Shown: positions 1-6,668, counted from the first letter of the stretch. The stretch: DNA of 7,366 nucleotides from Chloroflexota bacterium (GCA_003577365.1 QEUY01000164.1:1-7366); one strand, 5' to 3'. A program made the numbers and translations. Notes: generated from the sequence alone by a model not told the origin.

Positions 1-98
1 GTCTCAGCCTGCCGCTCTACCCGGAGATGGGCGAGGCGCGGCTGCTGCGTGTGGCGGAGGCGGTGGCGAGCCTGCTGGAGGAGCGCGTCGGGGTATGA
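1..98 (+). CDS. DegT/DnrJ/EryC1/StrS-family sugar aminotransferase, C-terminal end only (partial)
   Basis: Only the last 31 codons are present; the reading frame starts at base 3 and stops with TGA at 96-98. The peptide begins LSLPLYPEMGEARLLRVAEA and ends in VGV. The SLPLYPE motif followed by an amphipathic helix resembles the C-terminus of PLP-dependent DegT/DnrJ/EryC1/StrS aminotransferases, where the usual form is a 'LPlyP-L-t-e-e' turn followed by a final helix. These enzymes transfer an amino group to a nucleotide-linked keto-sugar in the cytoplasm. The lysine that binds PLP would lie upstream, outside the window, so activity cannot be judged. The stop overlaps the start of the GT2 gene (ATGA), pointing to translational coupling and a shared envelope-glycan pathway. 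The call rests on a short stretch, but the neighbour supports it. Confidence 0.7.
   Translation, partial: LSLPLYPEMGEARLLRVAEAVASLLEERVGV
77..83 (+). promoter_or_regulatory. Probable ribosome binding site of the GT2 gene
   Basis: GGAGGAG lies inside the end of the aminotransferase gene, 11 bases before the ATG at 95-97. It matches the anti-Shine-Dalgarno consensus well, although the spacing is longer than the usual 5-9 bases. It supports ATG 95 as the true start. It is the only clear Shine-Dalgarno-like site ahead of a gene in this window. Confidence 0.45.
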
Positions 99-1159
99 GT
101 AGCGTGGTCGCGTCTGCGCCCGTAGACATCACCGCGCCCGGCGCGACACAGGCCCGCCCACTGGTGTCGGTGGTCGTGCCGGCGCGCAACGAGGAAGCGA
201 CTATCGGCGATGTGGTGGCGCGCAGCGTAGCGGCCTTTGCCGAACTGGACTGTGTGGGGGAAGTGCTGGTCGTCGACGACGGCAGCACCGACCACACCGG
301 CATGGTCTTGGCCGAGTTGGCCGGGCGCTATCCTAACCTGCGTGTCTTTACACATCGCCGCAGCCAGGGCATGACCGCGGGCTTGCAGCGCATGTTTGCC
401 GAGAGCCGCGGCGAGATCGTGATCCTGATCCCCGCCGATATGGAGTCCGACCCGCTGGTGGATGTGCCGGTGCTGGTGCGCTACATGCAGGCGCACGACT
501 TGGACGCGGTGGCAGGCTGGCGGCAGGGGCGCAAGGACAGCAAGGTGCTGGCCAGCGCGGTCTATAATGTCGTGATGCGCCGCCTGGCAGGCGTGCCGGT
601 GCATGACGCTAACTGGATCAAGGCCATGCGCCGCGAGGTGGTGGAGGGCTTCCCGCCGCTGCGCAGCGATTGGCACCGCTTTTTGCTGATGATCGCCGTG
701 CATCAGGGCTTTCGCGTCGGTGAGGTCAAGACCTATTACAAGCCGCGGCCGGCGGGGGCCAGCAAATTCGGCTGGGAGCGCATCCCGATCAGCTTTCTGG
801 ATGTGCTGGTGGTCAAGTTTCTGCTGACCTTTAGTCAAGCGCCAATGCGCTTTTTTGGCGGGCTGGGGCTGGCGGGCATGGCGCTCAGCCTGATTACTTT
901 TCTCTATCTCACCGGCCTCTACCTCCTGACCGATACGCAGCAGCGCCCTATCTTTATTGCCGCGGGCATTTTGGCGGTGATCAGCGTGCTGCTCCTGCTG
1001 GTGGGTTTCTTGGCCGAATTGATCGTCAGCCAAGGCGAACGCATCGCGCTCTTGGAGCGGCAGATGCTCGAGCGCAGACAGCACGCAGCGGAGGGTGCGC
1101 CCCGGTCAGCGGACGGCGACGCGCCCGCACTCCACGGTTCCGTTGACCGGCGCGCCTGA
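95..1159 (+). CDS. GT2-family glycosyltransferase, polyprenyl-phosphate-sugar synthase type (DPM1/ArnC/GtrB-like)
   Basis: This 354-residue protein has a GT-A fold at residues 23-225 and two C-terminal membrane helices (about 253-278 and 287-312). Visible GT2 marks are VSVVVPARNEE (24-34), the nucleotide-binding VVDDGSTD (59-66), and IPADMESDP (112-120), where the DxD-like metal site falls. RPAGASKFGWERI (218-230) corresponds to the R-x-G-x-SK-f/y-G segment of this family, and APMRFFGGLG leads into the first helix. Family members transfer a sugar from a nucleotide donor to polyprenyl phosphate on the cytoplasmic membrane face, giving the donor for GT-C enzymes such as ArnT or GT39. The tail after the second helix (about 313-330, ERIALLERQMLERRQ) is charged and probably helical. 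The start at ATG 95 overlaps the aminotransferase stop and has GGAGGAG upstream. The last 18 codons overlap the convergent GT39 gene. The sugar transferred cannot be read from the sequence. Confidence 0.88.
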   Translation: MSSVVASAPVDITAPGATQARPLVSVVVPARNEEATIGDVVARSVAAFAELDCVGEVLVVDDGSTDHTGMVLAELAGRYPNLRVFTHRRSQGMTAGLQRMFAESRGEIVILIPADMESDPLVDVPVLVRYMQAHDLDAVAGWRQGRKDSKVLASAVYNVVMRRLAGVPVHDANWIKAMRREVVEGFPPLRSDWHRFLLMIAVHQGFRVGEVKTYYKPRPAGASKFGWERIPISFLDVLVVKFLLTFSQAPMRFFGGLGLAGMALSLITFLYLTGLYLLTDTQQRPIFIAAGILAVISVLLLLVGFLAELIVSQGERIALLERQMLERRQHAAEGAPRSADGDAPALHGSVDRRA

Positions 1160-3127
1160 CGCGCCGGCAGCCCCCACGACAATCGGATACTCCCCTGCAG
1201 GCGTGACCGGGTTGAGGTTGATGTCCAGCTCGTCGCGCACGATGGTGTTGGGCGGCCAGGTGCTGGTGGGCCAGAAACGCAGCGCCTCGCCGGGCCGGGG
1301 CAGCCGGTCGCCCCAGACGCCTTCCGGCCCGACCATCTGCGCGCTGGCAATGTAGTCGGCGCCGAGCGGCGTGGTCGCCTGCCACCAGAGCCGCACATGC
1401 ACCCAGCCGCTGGGCGGGTGCAGAAAGTCGTCGCGGGCGGCGACCACGGGCGTCATGACCTCGCACGCCAGCAGGCGCAGGCCAGGGGCCAGCTCGGCGT
1501 CGGGGTAGACCGCGGCCGGCGACAGCGCGGGCAGCGCGTCAAACTGCCCTTGCAGCATGTAGCCGGAGAGCTTGACGCCTGCCGGGTACTGCTCGGTGAT
1601 GACCGGGAAGTGCTGCGCCAGCCAGCCTTCTACCAGGCGGCCATCGTCCACGCCTTCGAGATGGCTTTGGGTGAGCCAGAGCGTGGCCGCGCCGAACTCC
1701 ACGATGCCTTCGAGCGGCGGCGCGATCACCGTCTCCACATCGTCCGGCCCCAGCGCGCCGCCAAAGGGGAAGAAGACGGGCAGCGTCTCCTGGTCGGTCG
1801 TCCGGCGCAGATACCACTCCAGGGCTTGGTGGGTATAGTCCACATGCGTAACCACGGCGCTGGGCAGACCGGGCGTGGCGGCGCGGTAGTCGAGGATGTA
1901 GGCGGCGGCGGCGCGCCAGTTCTCACGGGCGCGGGCCGGTGTCCACAGCGGCGGCAGGGCGGCCAGCAGTAGCCCGGCGGCGACTAAGCCGGTCATGATG
2001 CCCAGCGGTTTGAGGCGCGCATAGAGCGCGGCGCAGCCCCGGCCTGCGGCCCACAGGATGAAGGGGGCCAGAAAGAGCAGATAGCGGTCCTGGGTGAAGA
2101 TCGAGCGGCTGCGGCTCAAGAGCAGGTTGGCGATGAGCAGCGGCACGCCCAGCCAGATCCACAGCCAGACGCGGTCGAAGGTGGGCGGCAAAGGCGATGG
2201 CTGCCGGCGGCGCGGCCAGGGTAGCAGCAGCCCCACCAGCACCAGCCCGGCGAAGAACGCCAGGGCTAGATTCAGCCAGGGTTGATCCCAGCCGGCGTGC
2301 CAGACGGTAGCGTTTTGCAGCAGGCGCAGCAGGTTGGCGCTGAAATCGGCAAAGGCGCGCCCCGGCGTGCTTTCGGCGGCGTTGACCGACCAGGCATTGC
2401 GCGCCAGCGGCAAGAAGAGCAGCCCGACCAGCAGCAGCGCCAGCGCGCCTTCGACAAAGCGCCGCCAGGCGCGCGTGTGGATCAGCAGGGCCAACAGCGA
2501 CAGCCCAGCGGCAGGCAGCACAAAGGCGCTGAAGAGATAGCTGTAGAGCGCGGCGGTCAGGGCAACCACGGCGAGACCCCACCAGAGTAGCCGGCGGCCT
2601 GGCGCGGGCGTGTGCCAGGCGCGCCACAGCGCATAGGCGCACCAGACGATGCCGGTGGCCGCGGGCTGGAACATCCGCAGCTCTTGGCTGTACCAGACCA
2701 GCAGCGGCGCGAGCGCGACGAGCAGCGCCGCGACCCAGCCGGCGGCGCGCGTGCCGCTGGCACGTGCCAGTTGCAGGATACCCCAGACGGTGAGCGCGCC
2801 CAAGAGGCTGCCCAGCAGCCGCAGCGCGGCGTCGTTATGTCCCAGCCCAAACCAACTCAAAAAGCCCTGCCAAAGATGCAGCAGGCTGTAGTAGACCGGG
2901 GGGTGTTTGTCCTCGACCAACTGCATGGTGACGGCCCAGGTATGGCGCAGGTCCACCCCGGCCCAATGCAGGCTGACCGCTTCGTCGAACCAGACGCTGT
3001 GATAGCCCAGCCGCCAGGCGCGGACGGCCAGCGCCAGCAGTACCAGCGCCGCATCTAGCACACGGTCGGAGGGGCGCGCCGCACCGGCGCGCAGGGCGGC
3101 AAACGAGGCAGGGAGCGACATACGCAT
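1106..3127 (-). CDS. GT39-family (PMT/ArnT-like, GT-C fold) membrane glycosyltransferase with C-terminal soluble domain
   Basis: This 673-residue integral membrane protein has an N-terminal hydrophobic half (about 20-395) of many predicted helices. The first outer loop carries WFDEAVSLHW (46-55), whose D48-E49 pair sits where GT-C enzymes keep their catalytic acidic residue. HPPVYYSLLHLW (75-86), SQELRMF (147-153) and DRYLLFLAPF (347-356) are also typical of the PMT_2/GT39 group. Residues 400-520 form a soluble segment, and 520-673 looks like a beta-sandwich (LSGYMLQG, VHVRLWWQA, ADYIASAQMVG, GEYPIVVGAAG) of the sort often appended to GT39 proteins in Chloroflexota. Such enzymes take a sugar from a polyprenyl-phosphate donor and attach it to lipid, glycan or protein outside the membrane. 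I chose ATG 3127, 7 bases after the recJ stop; ATG 3121 is equally possible. An open frame to 3220 would add 31 non-hydrophobic residues lying within recJ and is unlikely. The 3' end overlaps the convergent GT2 gene by 54 bases. Confidence 0.85.
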   Translation of the reverse strand: MRMSLPASFAALRAGAARPSDRVLDAALVLLALAVRAWRLGYHSVWFDEAVSLHWAGVDLRHTWAVTMQLVEDKHPPVYYSLLHLWQGFLSWFGLGHNDAALRLLGSLLGALTVWGILQLARASGTRAAGWVAALLVALAPLLVWYSQELRMFQPAATGIVWCAYALWRAWHTPAPGRRLLWWGLAVVALTAALYSYLFSAFVLPAAGLSLLALLIHTRAWRRFVEGALALLLVGLLFLPLARNAWSVNAAESTPGRAFADFSANLLRLLQNATVWHAGWDQPWLNLALAFFAGLVLVGLLLPWPRRRQPSPLPPTFDRVWLWIWLGVPLLIANLLLSRSRSIFTQDRYLLFLAPFILWAAGRGCAALYARLKPLGIMTGLVAAGLLLAALPPLWTPARARENWRAAAAYILDYRAATPGLPSAVVTHVDYTHQALEWYLRRTTDQETLPVFFPFGGALGPDDVETVIAPPLEGIVEFGAATLWLTQSHLEGVDDGRLVEGWLAQHFPVITEQYPAGVKLSGYMLQGQFDALPALSPAAVYPDAELAPGLRLLACEVMTPVVAARDDFLHPPSGWVHVRLWWQATTPLGADYIASAQMVGPEGVWGDRLPRPGEALRFWPTSTWPPNTIVRDELDINLNPVTPAGEYPIVVGAAGASGAPVNGTVECGRVAVR
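1147..1167. terminator. Strong GC hairpin at the convergent gene ends (possible terminator or attenuator)
   Basis: A perfect 8-base stem (CCGGCGCG with CGCGCCGG) encloses a 5-base loop, CCTGA, which contains the stop codon of the GT2 gene (1157-1159). There is no T-run on either side, so it is not a canonical intrinsic terminator. Its position exactly at the end of the + strand gene, just inside the 3' end of the - strand gene, suggests a role in transcript-end formation or stability. In a GC-rich genome it could also be coincidental. Confidence 0.3.
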
Positions 3128-3134
3128 GGCCGGG

Positions 3135-5537
3135 CTAGGCGGCGGGCAGGCCGAGTTGATGGACGGCGGCGCGCAGGAAGTAGCGGCGGTAGGCGCGCAC
3201 TTCGGCCAGATGCTGCTCAAGCTGCGCCCGGACCCAGGGCGCCTCGTCGTGATCGCCCTGGCCTGCGCCGCGCTCGATGAAGACCTGGTCGCCGCTCTGC
3301 CAGTCGAGCATGGTGATCTGGCCGCGGCTTTGCAGCCAGAGCAGGCTGTAGCGGATCACCGCTTCGGTCGTGCCCAGGCGCGCCGCCATGCGGTCGATGT
3401 GCAGCGCCTGGCCGCGCTGGAGGGCAAACTTGCACATGCCCGCCACTTGGCGTAGCACGTCGTCGAGCGCGTCGTCGGTGGTCACCTGGCCGACCAGATA
3501 GATTTCGGGCGGGCGCACCGTCTCATGCAGCCAGGTGAGCAGATCGGGCGTGGGCGGCACGCTGTAGAGCACGAGGGGGCGGGCGCGGGTCTGCGCCTGA
3601 ATCTGGACGCGCGGCGCATAGGCGACCGGATGGGCGTCGCTGCCGATGTGGATGCCCTCGGCGTACCAGACGGCGCGGTCGGGGCCGGGCAGGTCGGGGA
3701 TGGCCGCACCGCGGCAGTCGTGGATCTGGACCACCTTGGCAGGTGTAAGCGTGACCGCATCTTCGTGCGCCGGGCGGCTGTCGACATAGGTGAGCTGCAG
3801 CGAACGTTCGCCGCGAAACTCGTTGACGCCCAGGGTATAGACCAGGTCGATCGGGCCGGTGGGCAGGTCGATGTCGGCGCTTTTGAACCAGAGCACAGGC
3901 GCGGTCGCGCCGGTGGAGTTGCGCACGACCAGGCGCCGGTGTCCGCCGTCGCGCCCCAACCGGCGGTCTTCGACCACGGTGAGGTTGGCCGACATAAAGT
4001 TGGGCATGGGGTTGCCGTTGCCAAACGGGGCCAGGCGGCGCAGGTCGTCGGCCAGGGGCAGGCTCACGCTTTCCAGGTGCAGCACGGCGTCCACCGTCAG
4101 ACCGGGCGGGATGTCCTGGGTGCGGTGCTGGTCGATCTGGCGGTCGAGTTCGCGGCGGAAGCGGTCGATGTTTTCGGGCAGCAGGCTGAGGCCGGCTGCG
4201 CCGGGATGGCCGCCGTGGGTGAGCAGCAGATGGCTACAGGCGGCGATGGCGCTGCCGATGTCCACGCCAGGGACACTGCGCGCGCTGCCGCGCGCCGCTT
4301 CGCCGGGCGGCGTCAAGAGCAGGACGGTGGGTTTGTGGAACTGCTCGGCCAGGCGCGAGGCGACGATGCCGACGATACCGGCGTGCCAGGCAGGGTGTGC
4401 GAGCACCAAGCCGTTAAAATCGAGCAAGGAGGGGGCGCGCTCGATCATCTCTAAAGCGACGGCGGTGATCTGGCTGGTGTAGAGGCGGCGCTGCTGGTTG
4501 AGCCGCTCCATGCGCGCCGCCAACTGCCCGGCGCGGATCGGGTCGCGGGTGGTCAAGAGCTCGACGGCTACGGTGGCATCTTCGAGCCGTCCTAGGGCGT
4601 TCATGCGTGGGCCGAGCTGAAAGCCGATGGCCTCCGAATCGACGGCGCCGGGCGTCACACGCGCGACTTCCATCAGCGCCAGCAGCCCGGTGCGCCGGGT
4701 GGTGCGCAGGCGCTCCAGCCCAAGCTGGAGCAGATAGCGCGCGTCGTGGACTTGCTCGGCCACATCGGCTACGATGCCCAGGGCGACTAGGTCGAGCAGG
4801 TCGGTCTCTTCGCCGCTGCGACCGGCCACGCGATAGAGCTCCTGGACCAGCTTATAGGCGACGCCTACGCCGGGCAGGGTGCGCAGCGGGTCACCCGCGG
4901 GCAGAAATTTGGGATTGACGATGGCATCGGCGCGGCGCACGCTGTCCGGGCCGGCCTCGGCCCTGGAGACGCCCCACAGTTCCCCGGCGACGGGCCGCAG
5001 CGCCAGCAGGTCGGGCGGCGGGTCGTGATGATCGGTGATCACCACGGCGATGCCCTGGTCTTTGGCAAAGCCCACGGCCTCGCCGTCGGTGATGCCGGTA
5101 TCGCAGGTAATGATCAGGTCGGGGCGCGTTTCGGCGCCGGCGATCTTGGTCTTGAGCTTGTCGAGCCGCATGCCATGCCCTTCGCTAAAGCGGTTGGGGA
5201 CATGGAAGTGCACGCGTTCATCTCCCGCCAGGCGGCGCAGCGCGGCGACCAGCAGCGAGGTGGACGTTTGGCCGTCCACGTCGAAATCGCCCCAGACGAG
5301 GATGCGCGCCTGGCGGCGGATGGCGGCAGCGAGCACCTCGGCGGCCTCGGCAACACCGGTGAGGGTGGCCGGCGGGGCCGGGACATAGTGCTGCGGGTCG
5401 AGAAAGGCGCGGGCGCGGGCGGGGTCGTCCAGCCCGCGCTGGGCGAGGAGTTGGGCGAGCAGCGGGTGGCCGCCCACGGACGCGGTGAGCGCGGCGCTGG
5501 GTTGGACGGGCGGCAGGATGGACCAGGTGGCAGGCAT
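3135..5537 (-). CDS. recJ: Single-stranded-DNA-specific 5'-3' exonuclease RecJ
   Basis: RecJ degrades single-stranded DNA 5' to 3' in RecF-pathway recombination, mismatch repair and base excision repair. Numbered from the GTG at 5546, the DHH domain shows VWGDFDVDG (84-92; D87, D89, D91), CDTGI (148-152), TDHH (171-174) and IVADVA (258-263). After it come LGPRMNALGR (311-320) and a DHHA1 domain with HAGIVGIVASRL (388-399), GSARS (420-424) and GGHPGAAG (445-452). LAPFGNGNPMPNF (505-517) opens the OB-fold, which runs to about 590. All the metal-binding residues I can place are present, so the enzyme looks active. Residues 600-803 are an extension that ends in a winged-helix-like segment (LHIDRMAARLGTTEAVIRYS, then RGQITML). 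About 35 residues separate DHH from VNPKF, more than in typical RecJ. I prefer ATG 5537 (800 residues), 16 bases after the upstream stop; GTG 5546 adds three residues. No Shine-Dalgarno site is visible. Confidence 0.95.
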   Translation of the reverse strand: MPATWSILPPVQPSAALTASVGGHPLLAQLLAQRGLDDPARARAFLDPQHYVPAPPATLTGVAEAAEVLAAAIRRQARILVWGDFDVDGQTSTSLLVAALRRLAGDERVHFHVPNRFSEGHGMRLDKLKTKIAGAETRPDLIITCDTGITDGEAVGFAKDQGIAVVITDHHDPPPDLLALRPVAGELWGVSRAEAGPDSVRRADAIVNPKFLPAGDPLRTLPGVGVAYKLVQELYRVAGRSGEETDLLDLVALGIVADVAEQVHDARYLLQLGLERLRTTRRTGLLALMEVARVTPGAVDSEAIGFQLGPRMNALGRLEDATVAVELLTTRDPIRAGQLAARMERLNQQRRLYTSQITAVALEMIERAPSLLDFNGLVLAHPAWHAGIVGIVASRLAEQFHKPTVLLLTPPGEAARGSARSVPGVDIGSAIAACSHLLLTHGGHPGAAGLSLLPENIDRFRRELDRQIDQHRTQDIPPGLTVDAVLHLESVSLPLADDLRRLAPFGNGNPMPNFMSANLTVVEDRRLGRDGGHRRLVVRNSTGATAPVLWFKSADIDLPTGPIDLVYTLGVNEFRGERSLQLTYVDSRPAHEDAVTLTPAKVVQIHDCRGAAIPDLPGPDRAVWYAEGIHIGSDAHPVAYAPRVQIQAQTRARPLVLYSVPPTPDLLTWLHETVRPPEIYLVGQVTTDDALDDVLRQVAGMCKFALQRGQALHIDRMAARLGTTEAVIRYSLLWLQSRGQITMLDWQSGDQVFIERGAGQGDHDEAPWVRAQLEQHLAEVRAYRRYFLRAAVHQLGLPAA

Positions 5538-5553
5538 AGGCGGCACGCGGCGG

Positions 5554-6483
5554 CTAGAAGCTCAACTCGGCGATTTCGTCCATTCCGAAGTCAAGGCTGC
5601 GCGCCGCGGTTTCAGGGATCAAATCCTCGACGTCGCCGGTATTGTCGAGGTCGCTGAGATCGTTGAGGTCCCCCGCCTCGATCCCTCGGTTGCAGCGGCT
5701 GCGATAGGTGCAGAAGCGGCAGAGACGCCGGCGCGTGGCCTCCGAATCGGGCGCGAGCGGGAAATCGTCGCGGCTGTGGCCGGCGAGGATCGCCGCCACC
5801 AGGCCGGCGATGCGCTGGCGGTTGGCGGCGTGTTGGAAGCTGCCGTAGGGGAAGACCGCGGGCTGAGTCGGCGCGGCGGTGAACCAGTAGCGCATCTCGA
5901 CCTGTTCGGGTGCAATTGGCCCCCAGCCCAGATAGGGCGCGGCTTCGACCAGCACAAAGGGGTAGACCACGCTCTGCAGACGGCGCTGCAGATGGACTGG
6001 GTCGGCGCGGCGGTGGCCGGTCTTCCAGTCCACAATGATAAAGCGCCCGTCTTGGGTGGCGGCGATCAGGTCATATTTGGCCGCGAGGCGGACGGGCGTG
6101 GCGTGGGCCGTCTGTTCGATCTCCAGATGGATGCTCAGGTTGCATTCCACCTCGACGCGCGCGCCGGCGAGGTCGGCAGGGCGATAGGCACGGTAGGCGT
6201 CGAACCAGCCGTCAAGCGGCGCAGGTAGTTCTTGGGCAAGTTCGTCCAGGTCCAGCCCCAGTTCGGCGCGCTGGACGAGGCGGTGATATTGGTCGCCGAG
6301 CCGCATCAGCCGTTCATGGTCTTGGACGGGGGAGGCTTCGGCCGCGGGCCAAGGCAGCCGTTCGACATAGGTGAGCCAGAAGCGGCGCGGGCAGTCGGTA
6401 TAGGCTTGCAGGCTGGACTGGCTGAAGGCAAAATCGTCGGGCAGCGGCGACCCGGCGGGCAGGGCAAAGGGTTGGCGTTGCAT
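5554..6483 (-). CDS. PD-(D/E)XK superfamily nuclease with Cas4/AddB-like iron-sulfur cysteines
   Basis: This 309-residue protein resembles stand-alone RecB/AddB/Cas4-type nucleases. Residues 20-40 hold FSQSSLQAYTDCPRRFWLTY, the usual entry motif with the first cysteine (C31). RLGDQYHRLVQ (61-71) supplies the conserved histidine (H67). AAKYDLI (134-140) gives D138, VDWKTG (151-156) gives D152 and K154, and QSVVY (170-174) is the QxxxY motif. C255, C258 and C264 (CRFCTYRSRC) complete the C-x(n)-CxxC-x5-C pattern that in Cas4 and AddB holds a 4Fe-4S cluster. It therefore probably cuts or trims DNA ends. Residues 268-309 form an acidic tail (13 Asp/Glu, 1 Arg) ending in ELSF. ATG 6483 fits best; a TTG at 6552 in the same frame would add 23 unconserved-looking residues. 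It is the first gene of the run with recJ, and no cas1, cas2 or CRISPR repeat is present. No Shine-Dalgarno site is visible; a TATCAT at 6495-6490, six bases before the ATG, leaves a leaderless transcript possible. Confidence 0.87.
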   Translation of the reverse strand: MQRQPFALPAGSPLPDDFAFSQSSLQAYTDCPRRFWLTYVERLPWPAAEASPVQDHERLMRLGDQYHRLVQRAELGLDLDELAQELPAPLDGWFDAYRAYRPADLAGARVEVECNLSIHLEIEQTAHATPVRLAAKYDLIAATQDGRFIIVDWKTGHRRADPVHLQRRLQSVVYPFVLVEAAPYLGWGPIAPEQVEMRYWFTAAPTQPAVFPYGSFQHAANRQRIAGLVAAILAGHSRDDFPLAPDSEATRRRLCRFCTYRSRCNRGIEAGDLNDLSDLDNTGDVEDLIPETAARSLDFGMDEIAELSF

Positions 6484-6547
6484 AGGCGCATGATAGCACA
6501 GCGGGCGCGCCGCGCCTAATGGTCCGTGTTGCCTGACATGGGCGATC

Positions 6548-6567
6548 CACAATATTTCACAATACTG
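6548..6567. repeat. CACAATA direct repeats at 10-base spacing
   Basis: CACAATA occurs at 6548-6554 and again at 6558-6564, exactly ten bases apart, which places both on the same face of the helix. On the - strand they read TATTGTG and lie just downstream of the TATAAT, across the predicted transcription start. This placement suits a repressor or activator site, but no known regulator can be named from it. Confidence 0.4.
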
Positions 6568-6595
6568 TATTATATGATGACTGTATTATGTGATG
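6564..6595. repeat. 16-base tandem direct repeat, two copies, one mismatch
   Basis: ACTGTATTATATGATG (6564-6579) is followed at once by ACTGTATTATGTGATG (6580-6595), differing only at the eleventh base. The first copy contains the perfect - strand TATAAT. The unit could be a duplicated operator or a simple slippage duplication. The 5-base inverted pair AATAC-T-GTATT (6561-6571) overlaps the first copy. Confidence 0.85.
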
Positions 6596-6599
6596 TCTT
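6569..6599 (-). promoter_or_regulatory. Probable sigma-70-type promoter of the nuclease-recJ-GT39 operon
   Basis: Read on the - strand, a perfect TATAAT lies at 6574-6569 and would start transcription near 6562, giving a leader of about 80 bases before ATG 6483. The best -35 candidate is AAGACA (6599-6594) with a 19-base spacer, which is weak. A second -10-like hexamer, CATAAT (6590-6585), is present because the region is a tandem duplication. By hand count, 6541-6600 is 19/60 G+C against 43/60 for 4201-4260 inside recJ. Nothing shows which factor acts here. Confidence 0.5.
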
Positions 6600-6652
6600 A
6601 CGCGCCATTGTAGGTCGGGCTGCAAGTTTGACAGTTTGCCATCCCAGATTGT

Positions 6653-6668
6653 GCGGTTGGAAAACCGC
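6653..6668. other. Small hairpin abutting the stop of the pentapeptide-membrane gene
   Basis: GCGGTT and AACCGC form a perfect 6-base stem around a 4-base loop. On the - strand the hairpin begins on the last base of the TAG stop (6670-6668). No T-run follows it, so it may be only a weak terminator or a transcript-end stabiliser between this gene and the nuclease operon promoter. Confidence 0.3.

Noticed and set aside
17..1084. A 355-codon - strand open frame antisense to the GT2 gene
   Set aside because: Its product is a histidine/glutamine-rich low-complexity sequence, typical of the opposite frame of GC-rich coding DNA. The + strand frame has clear GT2 motifs.
3128..3220. Extension of the GT39 protein to a start at 3220
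   Set aside because: It would add 31 residues entirely within the recJ coding region, ahead of two good ATG codons placed just after the recJ stop. The added residues look like out-of-frame translation.
3525..4454. A 309-codon + strand open frame antisense to recJ
   Set aside because: It has Gly/Val/Ala/Arg-rich composition without motifs, and the opposite strand carries intact RecJ motifs throughout.
5554..6483. The Cas4-like protein as evidence of a CRISPR-Cas locus
   Set aside because: There are no regularly spaced repeats and no cas1, cas2 or effector gene. The same cysteine signature also occurs in AddB and in stand-alone nucleases.
6484..6552. Extension of the nuclease to a TTG start at 6552
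   Set aside because: The 23 extra residues show no family feature, and ATG 6483 gives a normal N-terminus before the FSQSSL motif. A start at 6552 would also leave only about 10 bases of leader after the predicted transcription start.
6628..6633. A perfect TTGACA on the + strand
   Set aside because: The sequence 17 bases downstream is GC-rich (gtgcgg) with no -10 box, and no + strand gene follows.
6653..6668. The hairpin as a canonical Rho-independent terminator
   Set aside because: The stem is only six base pairs and no T-run follows on either strand, so it is listed only as a hairpin.
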